Shown: positions 40,983 to 49,586, counted from the stretch's first letter. The stretch is 64,000 bases of DNA from Mycobacterium sp. 852002-51961_SCH5331710 (GCF_001665535.1 NZ_LZSQ01000113.1:179997-243996), one strand, 5' to 3'. The notes: a model not told the origin generated them from the sequence alone. Program-made: numbers and translations.

Positions 40983-41811
40983 TGTCCAGCCAGGCGACGA
41001 TTTTCGCCGCGATCAGATCCGGCATCTCCAGATGCAGGAAATGGCCGACGTTGTCGATGATTTCGGCGGCCGAGCCAGGTGTCGGCAAGTGGGGGCCCAG
41101 GTCGGGCAGGATGTCCGCGCCGATGGCCCCGTCCGCGCGTCCGTGCAGATACAGCGTGGGCACCGGTGGTGGTTGCATGGTCGCCTCGGCCTCGGCGACG
41201 GTGTCGGGATCGGCGAAGTCCGGGTTGAACGATGCCCGATACGGCGCGATGACGTCGGCGATGTTGTTCGAGTCGACCCGTCTGCGCAGTTCGGCGATGT
41301 CGTCGGCGGGGTTGTAACCCGGTGACCAGTCCGACCACAGCGCCTCCCAGAAACCCGGCGCGAGCATCGCGGACTCGGCGAGGCCGATCTGCTGAATGAA
41401 CCAGATGTAGAACGAGCGCCGCAGCTGCTGGTAGGTGAAAAGACCCGCGGCGAGCGCGCCGACCGGCGGGACAGCAAGGGCTACGAAGCGACGAAAGGCG
41501 TTGGGTTGCACAGCGACCGCGCCGTAGCCGGCCTGCGCTCCCCAGTCATGGCCGATGAGAACCGCCTGCCCGTCGGCGTCGTGTCGGGCGGCCACGTCGA
41601 GCACGTGCCGGGCGTAGGTGCCCACGCCGATCGGACGTCCGACAGGAGCGTCGTATCCGGGCAGCCACGGCGCGACGACGCGGTATCCCCGGTCGGCCAG
41701 CGCGGGGCCGAGGTGACGCCAGGTGAACGGGGTGTCCGGGAAACCGTGCACCAGCACCGCGAGGGGTTTGGTGGTGTCGCCGATGTCGCCGAACGTGACG
41801 GGTTGAGTCAC
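40975..41811 (-). CDS. alpha/beta hydrolase, epoxide hydrolase-like
   Basis: 278 residues. Oxyanion motif VLVHGFPDTPFTWRHLGPAL, nucleophile Asp in GHDWGAQAGYG (D-W-G-A as in epoxide hydrolases and haloalkane dehalogenases), lid with FYIWFIQQ, and base His in DNVGHFLHLEMPD. An Asp nucleophile points to epoxide or haloalkane substrates rather than esters. Mycobacteria keep several such genes; the substrate here is unknown. Confidence 0.84.
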   Translation of the reverse strand: MTQPVTFGDIGDTTKPLAVLVHGFPDTPFTWRHLGPALADRGYRVVAPWLPGYDAPVGRPIGVGTYARHVLDVAARHDADGQAVLIGHDWGAQAGYGAVAVQPNAFRRFVALAVPPVGALAAGLFTYQQLRRSFYIWFIQQIGLAESAMLAPGFWEALWSDWSPGYNPADDIAELRRRVDSNNIADVIAPYRASFNPDFADPDTVAEAEATMQPPPVPTLYLHGRADGAIGADILPDLGPHLPTPGSAAEIIDNVGHFLHLEMPDLIAAKIVAWLDTS

Positions 41812-41893
41812 GGCGACAGCGTATTACATTCGTGCTGCTCGATGTCACAGTTCATTCCTTTACATTGCACCGCGCTCGTGTAACCCTGTTCGC

Positions 41894-42943
41894 ATGGTCG
41901 GAATCGCTCTCGTCAAGCGCGATCTGTCCGCCGCCCGCGTGCGACTGCGCGACTGGTTCGCGCAGCGGTCCTCCGGTGACGTCGAGGTGTCGGAGCTGCG
42001 GACGGCCAACCGGGCAGCGGGGTGGTCCAGCGAGTCGCTGGTTTTCGCGGTCACCGCCGACGGAGCGTCGACCGAGTACGTGATCCGCATTCCGCCGGCC
42101 GGTGGCGGGATCTTTCCGGAGTACGACCTCCAGGCGCAGGCGCGCACGCAGGAACTGCTGCACACCCACGGTGTCGCGACTCCGTCACCGCTGCTCTACG
42201 AACCCGATCCGTCCTGGATCGGCTCGAAGTTTCTTGTGATGCCGCGCATTGTTGGCCACACCCCATCTGACACCTCCTACGCCACGCGTGGTTGGCTCCA
42301 CGACGCGGGCCCTGCGGTACAGCGCCGCGCCCACGACTCGTTCGTCGAGACGCTCGCTCGGCTGCACAGCGTTCCGGTTGAATCGGCGCCGTGGCTGGCG
42401 CGGACCGGCGGAGTGGGCGTGGCCGCCGAGCTGGACTGGTGGCGCGGATACGCCCGCTGGAGCACCGAAGACCAGCTCCCTGACGTGATGATCGAGGCAT
42501 TCGACTGGCTGGCGGACCGTTTGCCTTCTCCGACAACGGATTTGAGTATCTGTTGGGGCGACGCACGACTGTCGAATGCCATTTTCGACGACGACGGTGA
42601 ACTCGTCGGGGCCCTGGACTGGGAACAGGCCTGCATCTGCCCCGCCGAAGCCGACGTCGCCTGGTGGTTGGCGACCCGCAAGCAGATGCTCGAGGTCAAT
42701 GGGCTCGACCTCGACCCCGAACTTGCGGGGTTCGACAGCCGCGCCTCGGTGGTCGACCGCTATGAGGAGATGCTGGGTCGGCCACTGCAGGATCTCGACT
42801 GGTACGAGATCTTCGCGATGGTCCGCATGGGCTGCTGCATATTGCGGATGCAGGCGTTGTTACGCGCGACCGGGCAATCGGACCACTTCCTCACCCGGGC
42901 ACCGATACTGCCCGCATGGACGACGGTCGCGATCCGCGGCTAG
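41894..42943 (+). CDS. aminoglycoside phosphotransferase-fold kinase, ACAD10-like
   Basis: 349 residues. N-lobe with RAAGWSSESLVFAV and YVIRIPP (Lys replaced by Arg in the usual VLR position), catalytic loop LSICWGDARLSNAIFDDDGELVGALDWEQACI with the Asp of G-D-x-R-x-x-N and the metal-binding D-W-E. This is the APH-like group often fused or linked to acyl-CoA dehydrogenases. Small molecule substrate unknown. The last 4 bases overlap the end of the convergent ABC permease gene. Confidence 0.82.
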   Translation: MVGIALVKRDLSAARVRLRDWFAQRSSGDVEVSELRTANRAAGWSSESLVFAVTADGASTEYVIRIPPAGGGIFPEYDLQAQARTQELLHTHGVATPSPLLYEPDPSWIGSKFLVMPRIVGHTPSDTSYATRGWLHDAGPAVQRRAHDSFVETLARLHSVPVESAPWLARTGGVGVAAELDWWRGYARWSTEDQLPDVMIEAFDWLADRLPSPTTDLSICWGDARLSNAIFDDDGELVGALDWEQACICPAEADVAWWLATRKQMLEVNGLDLDPELAGFDSRASVVDRYEEMLGRPLQDLDWYEIFAMVRMGCCILRMQALLRATGQSDHFLTRAPILPAWTTVAIRG

Positions 42944-43803
42944 CTTCCCGTGCGGCGGGCGTAGGCGCGCAGGGCGAACGGCGCAAACAGGGCGGTCAGC
43001 ACCAGCGACCAGATGACGGTCGCCAGCACCGGATGGTGCAGCGGAAGCTGCGCGCTTTCCGGCGCGGGGCCGCCGTTGCCCCACAGTTGACGCATCGCCT
43101 GAGCGAGCGACGACACTGGATTCCATTCGGCGATCACCCGCAGCCAGTGCGGCATCGGCTCGGTGGGCACAAACGTGTTGGCCAGGAACGTGATCGGAAA
43201 CAGAACGGTGAACATCACGCCGTTGACGGCTTCGACGGTGCGCAATAGCGACCCGATCAGGATGCCGAACCAGATCATGCCGAATCCGAAGATCAGGACG
43301 AGGGCGAAGGCCAGCACCGCCTCGGCGACGCTTCCCCGGATCCGCCACCCGATCGCCAGGCCCGTCAGCGCCATCACCACCACGCCGAGCGAGGAGTGGA
43401 TCAAGCTCGCGATGCTGCGGCCGATGAGCACCGAGGACCGCGAGATCGGCAGCGACCGGAACCGGTCGATGATGCCCTTCTCGACGTCGGCGGTGATGCC
43501 GGATGCCACGACGAACGCCGAGAACACGATGGTCTGCGCCTGGATGCCGGGCAGCAGGAACTCGCGGTAGTTCGTTCCTCCGGGATTGGGGATCGAGGCG
43601 CCGAACACAAACGCGAACAGCAACACGAACATGATCGGCTGTGCGGTGACGTCGCTGAGCATCTCGGGCATGCGTTTGGTGTGGATCAGGTTGCGCTTGA
43701 CCATGATCCACGACTGCTCGGCGATGTTCGGGGTGTGCAGCGGCACCCGTCGCGCATGTCCTCGAGCGGGCGGCGCGATGGTTTCGACGCCTTCGGCGGT
43801 CAC
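42940..43803 (-). CDS. ABC-2 type permease, DrrB-like
   Basis: 287 residues from GTG 43803, overlapping the ATPase stop (GTGA); a much longer open frame upstream is only the shadow of the ATPase gene. About six membrane segments (PIMFVLLFAFVFGA, FLLPGIQAQTIVFSAFVVAS, LIHSSLGVVVMALTGLAIG, AVLAFALVLIFGFGMIWFG, VMFTVLFPITFLANTFVP, LATVIWSLVLTALFAPFAL) and the ABC-2 signature DVEKGIIDRFRSLPISR. Exports lipids or drugs together with the ATPase; a DrrAB-type pair. Confidence 0.88.
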   Translation of the reverse strand: MTAEGVETIAPPARGHARRVPLHTPNIAEQSWIMVKRNLIHTKRMPEMLSDVTAQPIMFVLLFAFVFGASIPNPGGTNYREFLLPGIQAQTIVFSAFVVASGITADVEKGIIDRFRSLPISRSSVLIGRSIASLIHSSLGVVVMALTGLAIGWRIRGSVAEAVLAFALVLIFGFGMIWFGILIGSLLRTVEAVNGVMFTVLFPITFLANTFVPTEPMPHWLRVIAEWNPVSSLAQAMRQLWGNGGPAPESAQLPLHHPVLATVIWSLVLTALFAPFALRAYARRTGS

Positions 43804-44765
43804 GCGCCGTCCTCCTCTTCGCTGCGGTGGCCGGTCAGAGACAGGAACACGTCGTCGAGGCTCGGTCGCGACAACCCGATGTCGTCGACCGCGATGTCGC
43901 TCTCCCGCAGCCACCCCGCGACGCGGATCATGTCGTCGAGTCCGTCGGCGGGCGCGGTCAACTCGCGGGCGCCCGCGTTGACGAACACCTCGGCGCCGCC
44001 TCTCGCCAGCAGCGCCTCGGCGGCAGGCAGGTCCTCGGCTTTCGTCACGGTGACGACCAGGCTGGCATTTCCCGCCTGCTGTTTGAGCTCGAGCGGCGAC
44101 CCCTCGGCGATGATGCGACCCTTGTCGATCACCAAAATGTTGTCGGCGAGCTGATCGGCCTCCTCGAGGTACTGCGTGGTCAGCAGCAGCGTGGTGCCCT
44201 GCCTGACCAATTCCCTTAGTGCATCCCACAATTCGCTGCGGCTGCGCGGATCCAGGCCGGTGGTCGGCTCGTCGAGGAACAACACCGGTGGCGATGCCAG
44301 CAGGCTCACCGCGAGATCGAGGCGGCGGCGCATGCCGCCCGAGTAGGACTTCACCACACGGTCGGCGGCGTCGGCGAGCGAGAACTGATCGAGCAGTCGA
44401 TCGCCCAGCCGTTTGAGGTCTTTCCTGCGGATGCCGTAGAGCCCGCCGATCAATCGGATGTTCTCGCGGCCGGTGAGCAGTTCGTCGACCGTGGCGACCT
44501 GACCGGTCAGCCCCATGTTGCGGCGCACCTGGTCGGGTTCGCGGACGACGTCGTAGCCCGCGACGCGGGCGGTCCCGCTGGTGGGTGCGGTCAGCGTCGT
44601 CATCATCCGCACCGTGGTGGTCTTGCCCGCACCGTTCGGGCCGAGCAGGCCGAGCACGGTACCGGGCGGAACGATGAAGCTGACGTGGTCGACCGCCGGT
44701 CCGCCGGGGGCGTCACCGAAGCGCTTGACGAGATCGATCGCCTCGATGGCAGGGGCGGAAGGCAT
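43800..44765 (-). CDS. ABC transporter ATPase, DrrA-like
   Basis: 321 residues from ATG 44765. Walker A GPNGAGKTTTVRMM, signature SYSGGMRRRLDLAVSLL, Walker B VLFLDEPTTGLDPRS and switch His replaced by Gln in LLLTTQYLEEADQLAD, plus a C-terminal domain of about 90 residues with LSRPSLDDVFLSLTG, all DrrA-like. The ATG lies 7 bases after the -10 TACGGT, so the message may be leaderless. Operon with the permease gene. Confidence 0.92.
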   Translation of the reverse strand: MPSAPAIEAIDLVKRFGDAPGGPAVDHVSFIVPPGTVLGLLGPNGAGKTTTVRMMTTLTAPTSGTARVAGYDVVREPDQVRRNMGLTGQVATVDELLTGRENIRLIGGLYGIRRKDLKRLGDRLLDQFSLADAADRVVKSYSGGMRRRLDLAVSLLASPPVLFLDEPTTGLDPRSRSELWDALRELVRQGTTLLLTTQYLEEADQLADNILVIDKGRIIAEGSPLELKQQAGNASLVVTVTKAEDLPAAEALLARGGAEVFVNAGARELTAPADGLDDMIRVAGWLRESDIAVDDIGLSRPSLDDVFLSLTGHRSEEEDGA

Positions 44766-44772
44766 CACACCG

Positions 44773-44778
44773 ACCGTA
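44773..44778 (-). promoter_or_regulatory. -10 element of the leaderless ABC exporter message
   Basis: TACGGT on the minus strand, 7 bases before the ATG at 44765. No ribosome binding site is present upstream of the ATG. Confidence 0.5.
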
Positions 44779-44823
44779 TCGACATCCACCGACAGCTCGT
44801 TATCCCAGCTGCCCGCGGGGGTG

Positions 44824-46458
44824 CTAAGTGACGAGCGAAACCGAGTTGCTGCGGCGCAGCTTGCCCGACGGCGTCTTCGGGATGGTGCCCGGTCCGAGCA
44901 CGACGACGTTGCGGGGACGCACGTCGACCTCGGCCACCACCTCATGGGCGACCTGCTGCTCGATGCGGCGCACCTCGATGGGGTCCTGCCAGGCGTTGGA
45001 CTCGACGGCGACGGCGAACGTCTCCCGTGAGTGGCCGGCATCGAGGCGCACGGCGACGGCGCAGCCCGGCCGAACCCCCTCGACACGGCACGCGGCGCGC
45101 TCGATGTCGGTCGGATAGATGTTGCGGCCGGCCATGATGATGACGTCCTTCACGCGGCCGCAGACGACGATGTTGCCGTCCTCGGTGACATAGCCAAGGT
45201 CGCCTGTGTCGTACCAGCCGTGCTCGTCCTGCGCCGGGATGAACCCGCCCATGGTGATGTAACCGGGGGTCAGGCACTCGCCGCGAAGCTCGATGACACC
45301 GACACCGCGCGGCGGCATCACGTTGCCCTGCTCGTCGATCACGCGCGCCTCGAGGTCACGCAGCAGCGGGCCCAGGGAGGCCAGGCGCCGGGTGTTGCCC
45401 TTGGTGGCGGGCACGGCGCGGCGCAGGGCGGCCAGCAGATCGGCGTCGACCTCGTCGACCACCAGGCCCGCGCCGCACGGCGAGAACGAGACCGCCAGCG
45501 TCGTCTCGGCCATTCCGTAGGCGGGCAGGATGGCGTCTGGCTTCAGCCCGAACGGGGCACCGGCGTCCAGCAGGTCTTCGACGTCGGCGGGCTCGACGGG
45601 CTCGGCGCCCGACAGCGCGAACCGCAGCGTCGACAGGTCGAACTCGCCCGGCTTGGCCTGACGGCGCAGCCGCTTGGCGAACAGCGCGTAGGCGAAGTTG
45701 GGGGCCGCGGTCATCGTGCCCTTGTACTTGTCGATGAGCTTGGCCCACAGCAGGGTGTCGCGCAGGAAGTCCATCGGCGTGACCTTGACCAGCTCCGCGC
45801 CGAAGTACATCGGGATCGTCAGGAAGCCGACCATGCCCATGTCGTGGAAGCAGGGCAGCCAGCTGACCATGACGTCCTTCTCGACGTCGTACTTGGCGCC
45901 GATGAACATCGCCTCGGCGTTCGAGTAGATGTTGCGGTGGGTGATCTGTACGGCCTTGGGCGAGCCCGTCGAGCCGGACGTCAACTGCATCAGCGCGAGA
46001 TCATCCTCGCCGACGTCGATCGGGTCGATCGGCTCGTTGGCCATCAGGTCGGAGATCGTGAGGACCTTGATGCCCTGCTCCTCGAGCACCGGGACGGCGA
46101 CCAGGAACGGCTCGGACACGATCACGGCCTTGGCCTCGATCATCCGCACGACGTTCATGGTGTCCTCGGCCCAGACGGCGAGGTCGGTGCGCGGCGTGGG
46201 CTGGTGCAGCATGGTCAGGCTGGCGCCGCGCATCCACAGGCCCTGCGCGGTCGGGGCGATCTCGACCGGGAAGCCGGCCAGCACACCGATCGCGTCGCCG
46301 AGGCCGATGCCGGCCTTCTTCAGACCGCCGGCAATGCAACGCGCCCGCTCGTGCACCTCACCCCAGGTGTGGCGGACGGGTTCGTACGGTTCACCGGTGA
46401 CCATGCCCGTCGTGACGGTGCGGGCATTGCGGTACATCTTCTCGGTGAATCGGCTCAC
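44824..46458 (-). CDS. pks16: fatty acyl-AMP ligase/acyl-CoA synthetase-like protein (Pks16 type)
   Basis: 544 residues from GTG 46458, preceded by GAGGAGGG; the same length as I recall for M. tuberculosis Pks16 (Rv1013), which despite its name is an AMP-forming ligase. A5 signature DLALMQLTSGSTGSPKAVQITHRN, YGMAETTLAVSF, YDTGDLGYVTEDGNIVVCGR and a C-terminal PKTPSGKLRRSNSV with the adenylation lysine. Activates a fatty acid as acyl-AMP (FAAL) or CoA ester; no PKS gene is next to it. The start overlaps a short upstream frame (GTGA) which may couple translation. Confidence 0.88.
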   Translation of the reverse strand: MSRFTEKMYRNARTVTTGMVTGEPYEPVRHTWGEVHERARCIAGGLKKAGIGLGDAIGVLAGFPVEIAPTAQGLWMRGASLTMLHQPTPRTDLAVWAEDTMNVVRMIEAKAVIVSEPFLVAVPVLEEQGIKVLTISDLMANEPIDPIDVGEDDLALMQLTSGSTGSPKAVQITHRNIYSNAEAMFIGAKYDVEKDVMVSWLPCFHDMGMVGFLTIPMYFGAELVKVTPMDFLRDTLLWAKLIDKYKGTMTAAPNFAYALFAKRLRRQAKPGEFDLSTLRFALSGAEPVEPADVEDLLDAGAPFGLKPDAILPAYGMAETTLAVSFSPCGAGLVVDEVDADLLAALRRAVPATKGNTRRLASLGPLLRDLEARVIDEQGNVMPPRGVGVIELRGECLTPGYITMGGFIPAQDEHGWYDTGDLGYVTEDGNIVVCGRVKDVIIMAGRNIYPTDIERAACRVEGVRPGCAVAVRLDAGHSRETFAVAVESNAWQDPIEVRRIEQQVAHEVVAEVDVRPRNVVVLGPGTIPKTPSGKLRRSNSVSLVT

Positions 46459-46697
46459 GGCGCCCTCCTCGTTTTTTGGAGCCGCTGCGCCGACGACATC
46501 GGCGTCAGCGCAAATGCCCACGTCATATCCTCCGCTTGATCAGAGGCGCGGTCGCGAAGGCGCGCACACGAATCGGGAGCGGTTGAGTCTCGAAATGGTG
46601 ATGCACCGAAGCCTGCGCCATATCCGACGAGGCGCCCGCCGGCGTCTGCGGCGGGAAAGAAAATCGCGTCCGATGCGTGACAGCTAATCTTCACCAT
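46455..46697 (-). CDS. small protein or leader peptide coupled to pks16
   Basis: 80 codons from an ATG that lies 5 bases after the -10 TAAGAT of a good promoter, so it would be leaderless. The frame ends in TGA overlapping the pks16 GTG (GTGA). Inside it, a second ATG (46526) has a strong GGAGGAT in front and would give a 23-residue peptide. The region between ispE and pks16 in M. tuberculosis also holds a small unknown gene (Rv1012) at the same place. The protein is Arg-, Ala- and Asp-rich with no recognisable domain. Either a real small protein or a leader tuning pks16. No other gene is seen in the 46459-46817 gap. Confidence 0.45.
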   Translation of the reverse strand: MVKISCHASDAIFFPAADAGGRLVGYGAGFGASPFRDSTAPDSCARLRDRASDQAEDMTWAFALTPMSSAQRLQKTRRAP

Positions 46698-46702
46698 CGC
46701 TC

Positions 46703-46731
46703 ATCTTAGGCAACTCTTAAGTAGCCGCCAA
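46703..46731 (-). promoter_or_regulatory. sigmaA-type promoter upstream of pks16
   Basis: On the minus strand: TTGGCG (46731-46726), 17-base spacer, TAAGAT (46708-46703). Spacing is ideal. The pks16 GTG is about 240 bases downstream, while the short frame begins right after the -10. Confidence 0.65.
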
Positions 46732-46817
46732 ACTCTCGTGATAATTGAGGTCTGGGTCACACCCCGCCACACCCGCCGAGCGCACGGCGTTCGTGTCCAC
46801 ACCGAACGCTCGAGCGA

Positions 46818-47792
46818 CTACACCGAGGTGGACGGCGTCGGCACCACCCGGGCGCCCTGGACGGGGCCGCTGGCGACCCGCACAGTGCGGCACACGCCCG
46901 CGCCCGCGAGCTGCGCGCCCACATCGACGGCCTGACCCGCCGATGCGCACAGGAAGGCGCACGTCGGGCCGGATCCGGACACGATGCCCGCCAGCGCCCC
47001 GGCCTCGGTGCCGGCCCGCAGCGTGCGGCGCAACCCCGGGTCGAGGCTCAGCGCCGCGGGTTGCAGGTCGTTGCCGAGCAGCGGGGCGAGTTGCGCGGCA
47101 TCGCCCGACGCCAGCGCGGCCAGCACGGGCTCGGGATCGTCGAGGCGCGGCGGGGCCTCGCGGTCGGGTCCCGCCGACTCGCGCAGCCGGTCGATCTCGG
47201 TGAACACCGCCGGTGTCGACAGCCCCCCGTCGGCGAACGCCAGCACCCAGTGGAAGGTCGTGCGGGCCAGCACCGTCGCCAGCTCCTCGCCGCGGCCGGT
47301 GCCGAGCGCCGTCCCCCCGTGCAGCGCGAACGGCACGTCGCTGCCGAGCCGGGCCGCCAGCGTGTGGAGGTCGCGGCGCGGCACGCCCAGCTCCCAGAGG
47401 GTGTTCATCGCCACCAGCACTGCGGCCGCGTCGGCGCTGCCGCCCGCCATCCCGCCGGCGACGGGGATGGATTTGTCGATCGTGATCGCCACGTCCGGGG
47501 CGCGGCCCACGTGCTCGGCCATCAGCTCGGCCGCCTGCCACGCCAGGTTGCGTTCGTCGGCGGGTAGCGATTCGGCGCCTTCACCGGACATCTCGAGCGA
47601 CAGCATGTCGGCGTTGCGGACGGTGACCTCGTCGAGCAGCGACACGGCGTGGAACACGGTGGTGAGTTCGTGATAGCCGTCGTCGCGGCGGTCACCGACC
47701 TCCAGATAGAGGTTGACCTTGCCGGGCACCCGCACGGTGACCGATCCGGTGGGGACCCACTCGGAGGCGGTGTTCCCGTTCCAGCCTGGCAC
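46818..47792 (-). CDS. ispE: 4-diphosphocytidyl-2-C-methyl-D-erythritol kinase
   Basis: 324 residues from GTG 47792, a short extension (about 14 residues) over the M. tuberculosis form. Phosphorylates CDP-ME in the MEP isoprenoid pathway. GHMP motifs: VRVPGKVNLYLEVGDRRDDGYHEL, KSIPVAGGMAGGSADAAA (ATP loop) and GIVSGSGPTCAFL. The GTG stands 6 bases after TAGTGT, so the message can be leaderless. It is separated here from rpfB-ksgA by a protein kinase gene on the other strand, unlike the rpfB-ksgA-ispE order of M. tuberculosis. Confidence 0.95.
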   Translation of the reverse strand: MPGWNGNTASEWVPTGSVTVRVPGKVNLYLEVGDRRDDGYHELTTVFHAVSLLDEVTVRNADMLSLEMSGEGAESLPADERNLAWQAAELMAEHVGRAPDVAITIDKSIPVAGGMAGGSADAAAVLVAMNTLWELGVPRRDLHTLAARLGSDVPFALHGGTALGTGRGEELATVLARTTFHWVLAFADGGLSTPAVFTEIDRLRESAGPDREAPPRLDDPEPVLAALASGDAAQLAPLLGNDLQPAALSLDPGLRRTLRAGTEAGALAGIVSGSGPTCAFLCASAGQAVDVGAQLAGAGVCRTVRVASGPVQGARVVPTPSTSV

Positions 47793-47798
47793 GTCACG

Positions 47799-47804
47799 AC
47801 ACTA
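47799..47804 (-). promoter_or_regulatory. -10 element of leaderless ispE
   Basis: TAGTGT on the minus strand, followed by GTCACG complement (6 bases) and the GTG start. No ribosome binding site before the GTG. Confidence 0.5.
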
Positions 47805-47858
47805 TCGGAGGGACAGAGCGCGGGCAGCCGTCTCCGAAGGTGCACGTCGCCGCGGCAT

Positions 47859-47864
47859 TAGTCT
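47859..47864 (+). promoter_or_regulatory. -10 element of the leaderless protein kinase gene
   Basis: TAGTCT followed by GAGCTC and GTG (47871): 6 bases between -10 and start codon. Together with the ispE element it forms a divergent promoter region. Confidence 0.5.
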
Positions 47865-47870
47865 GAGCTC

Positions 47871-48662
47871 GTGCTGTCCGTCGGCGACCGGTTCGACGAT
47901 TACGTGGTCGACGAGATTCTCGGCCGAGGCGGATCCGCCACGGTCTACCGGGTGCACGACGCCGAGAACCCGGCGCGGGTGGTCGCGCTCAAGGTCCTCG
48001 ACGACCTGGCGCGCGACCGCGCCCACTCGGCCCGCCTGCGACGGGAGTTCGAGTTCGCCCACCGGCTCGACCACCCCCACATCGTGACCGTGTACGAACG
48101 GGGCCCGGGGTGGCTGACGATGGAGTTCGTCGCCGGTGGCGGGGTGCAGCGGCTGCGGACAGTGCCCGAACGTCTGGCCGCCCTCGGCCAGATCGCCGAT
48201 GCGCTCGACTTCATCCACAACCGCGCGATCGTGCACTGCGATGTCAAACCCGCGAACATCCTGATCGAGCCCGACGGCTCGCGCGCAGTGCTCATCGACT
48301 TCGGGGTGGCCGTCGAGCTGACCGACGACTTCTGTCGTCGTCCGACGGAGGTGGAGGCCTCGCTGCCGTACTCGGCCCCGGAATTGATCGCCGGGCGGGC
48401 GCCGTCGGAGGCCACCGACGAATACGCGCTGGCGTGCACGGCGGTCGAGCTGATCACCGGATCACCGCCGTATCGGGAGGACTCCCGCGTTGGGCTGGTC
48501 GAGGCGCACCTGCATCACCCGCCGCCGCGGTTCTCACGGGAAATCGACTGGCTGCCGCGCGCTTTCGACTCGATCATGGCCAAGGCGTTGGCGAAGACGC
48601 CCGCTGACCGGTATCAGTCGTGCCGCGAGTTCATCGCGTTGATCGTCCGCGCGTTGCAGTAG
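47871..48662 (+). CDS. soluble Ser/Thr protein kinase with a C in the HRD motif
   Basis: 263 residues, only a kinase domain: glycine loop LGRGGSATVYRVHD, Lys41 in ALKVLDD, catalytic loop IVHCDVKPANILIEPDG, Mg loop LIDFGVAVEL, and SAPELIAG. The Arg of H-R-D is Cys (H-C-D-V-K-P-A-N), so it is a non-RD kinase and probably not controlled by activation-loop phosphorylation in the usual way. No transmembrane or PASTA sensor part, unlike most mycobacterial Pkn proteins. It interrupts ispE and ksgA, which neighbour each other in M. tuberculosis. Confidence 0.85.
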   Translation: MLSVGDRFDDYVVDEILGRGGSATVYRVHDAENPARVVALKVLDDLARDRAHSARLRREFEFAHRLDHPHIVTVYERGPGWLTMEFVAGGGVQRLRTVPERLAALGQIADALDFIHNRAIVHCDVKPANILIEPDGSRAVLIDFGVAVELTDDFCRRPTEVEASLPYSAPELIAGRAPSEATDEYALACTAVELITGSPPYREDSRVGLVEAHLHHPPPRFSREIDWLPRAFDSIMAKALAKTPADRYQSCREFIALIVRALQ

Positions 48663-48680
48663 ACCCCGCGGCACGAGGCG

Positions 48681-49586
48681 TCAGCGGACGGTGATCGAGC
48701 CCTTGGATCTCGACGTCGGCTCGTCGACCTCCCCGGACCGCTGCAGCAGCCGGACGAAATCGGCGATCGAGAGGGTCTCACCGCGGCGCGACGGGTCGAT
48801 GCTGGCCGCGAGCAGCCTGCGCGCCGACTCGTTACCCGAACCAGCCCACTCGGCGAACGCGTTGCGCGCCGTCTTCCGCCGCTGGGCGAACGCGATGTCG
48901 ATCAGCGCGAACACCTGCTCACGGAAAGACTCGTCGGTGGGCCACGGCGACGTCTCGTAGCGCTCGATGCCGACCAGGCCCGAGTACACCCGTGGAATCG
49001 GCCAGAACACCGTCGGCGACACCATGCCGTACCGGCGGACCTTGCCGAAGAAACGCACCTTGGCGCTGGGCACGCCGTAGTCCTTGCCGCCGGGTTCGGC
49101 AGCGAGGCGCTCGGCGACCTCGGCCTGCACCATCACCAGCACGGTGCGGATCGAGGGGAACTCGGCCATCAGATGCAGCAGCGCCGGAACCGCGATGTTG
49201 TACGGCAGGTTGGCGACCAGGGCCGTCGGCTCCTCGTCGAGCTCGTCGCGGCGCAATCCGAGGATGTCGCGGTTGAGCACGGTGAGCCGGTTGATCTCGC
49301 TGTGCGAGTGCTCGGCGATCGTGGTCGGTAGCTGCTGGGCCAGCACAGGATCGATTTCGACGGCGGTCACCCGCGCGCCGCGATCGAGCAGCGCCAGCGT
49401 CAGCGAGCCCAGACCGGGCCCGACCTCGAGCACGTGGTCATGCTTGTGCACACCGGACGACGAAACGATCCGCCGTACGGTGTTGGCGTCATGGACGAAG
49501 TTCTGGCCGAAGGATTTGCGGGGCCGGAAGTCGATCGCCTTCGCCAGTTGTCGTATCTCGGTCCGCCCGAGTAGTCGAATGGTCAG
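48681..49586 (-). CDS. ksgA: 16S rRNA dimethyladenosine transferase KsgA (RsmA), CTG start
   Basis: 301 residues when begun at the CTG at 49586 (L-T-I-R-L-L-G-R-T-E-I-R). No ATG, GTG or TTG precedes this in frame before a TAG stop, and starting at the internal GTG (49451) would lose the N-terminal RPRKSFGQNFVHD, part of the SAM/RNA site. The CTG overlaps the rpfB TGA (CTGA) and GGGAGG lies 11 bases upstream. Motifs: VLEVGPGLGSLTLALLD, VEIDP, ANLPYNIAVPALLH and GVPSAKVRFFGKV. Methylates two adenines in helix 45 of 16S rRNA. Start assignment is inference. Confidence 0.93.
   Translation of the reverse strand: MTIRLLGRTEIRQLAKAIDFRPRKSFGQNFVHDANTVRRIVSSSGVHKHDHVLEVGPGLGSLTLALLDRGARVTAVEIDPVLAQQLPTTIAEHSHSEINRLTVLNRDILGLRRDELDEEPTALVANLPYNIAVPALLHLMAEFPSIRTVLVMVQAEVAERLAAEPGGKDYGVPSAKVRFFGKVRRYGMVSPTVFWPIPRVYSGLVGIERYETSPWPTDESFREQVFALIDIAFAQRRKTARNAFAEWAGSGNESARRLLAASIDPSRRGETLSIADFVRLLQRSGEVDEPTSRSKGSITVR

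Noticed and set aside
40330..41893. Possible matching TetR operators (TTTACA/TGTCACA elements) upstream of 40440 and 41894
   Set aside because: The two motifs occur in different order and spacing, so a common operator cannot be supported.
45031..46539. 502-codon plus-strand frame opposite pks16
   Set aside because: Composition (very rich in R, H, D, V, G) and exact antisense position to a well-supported AMP ligase; no motif.
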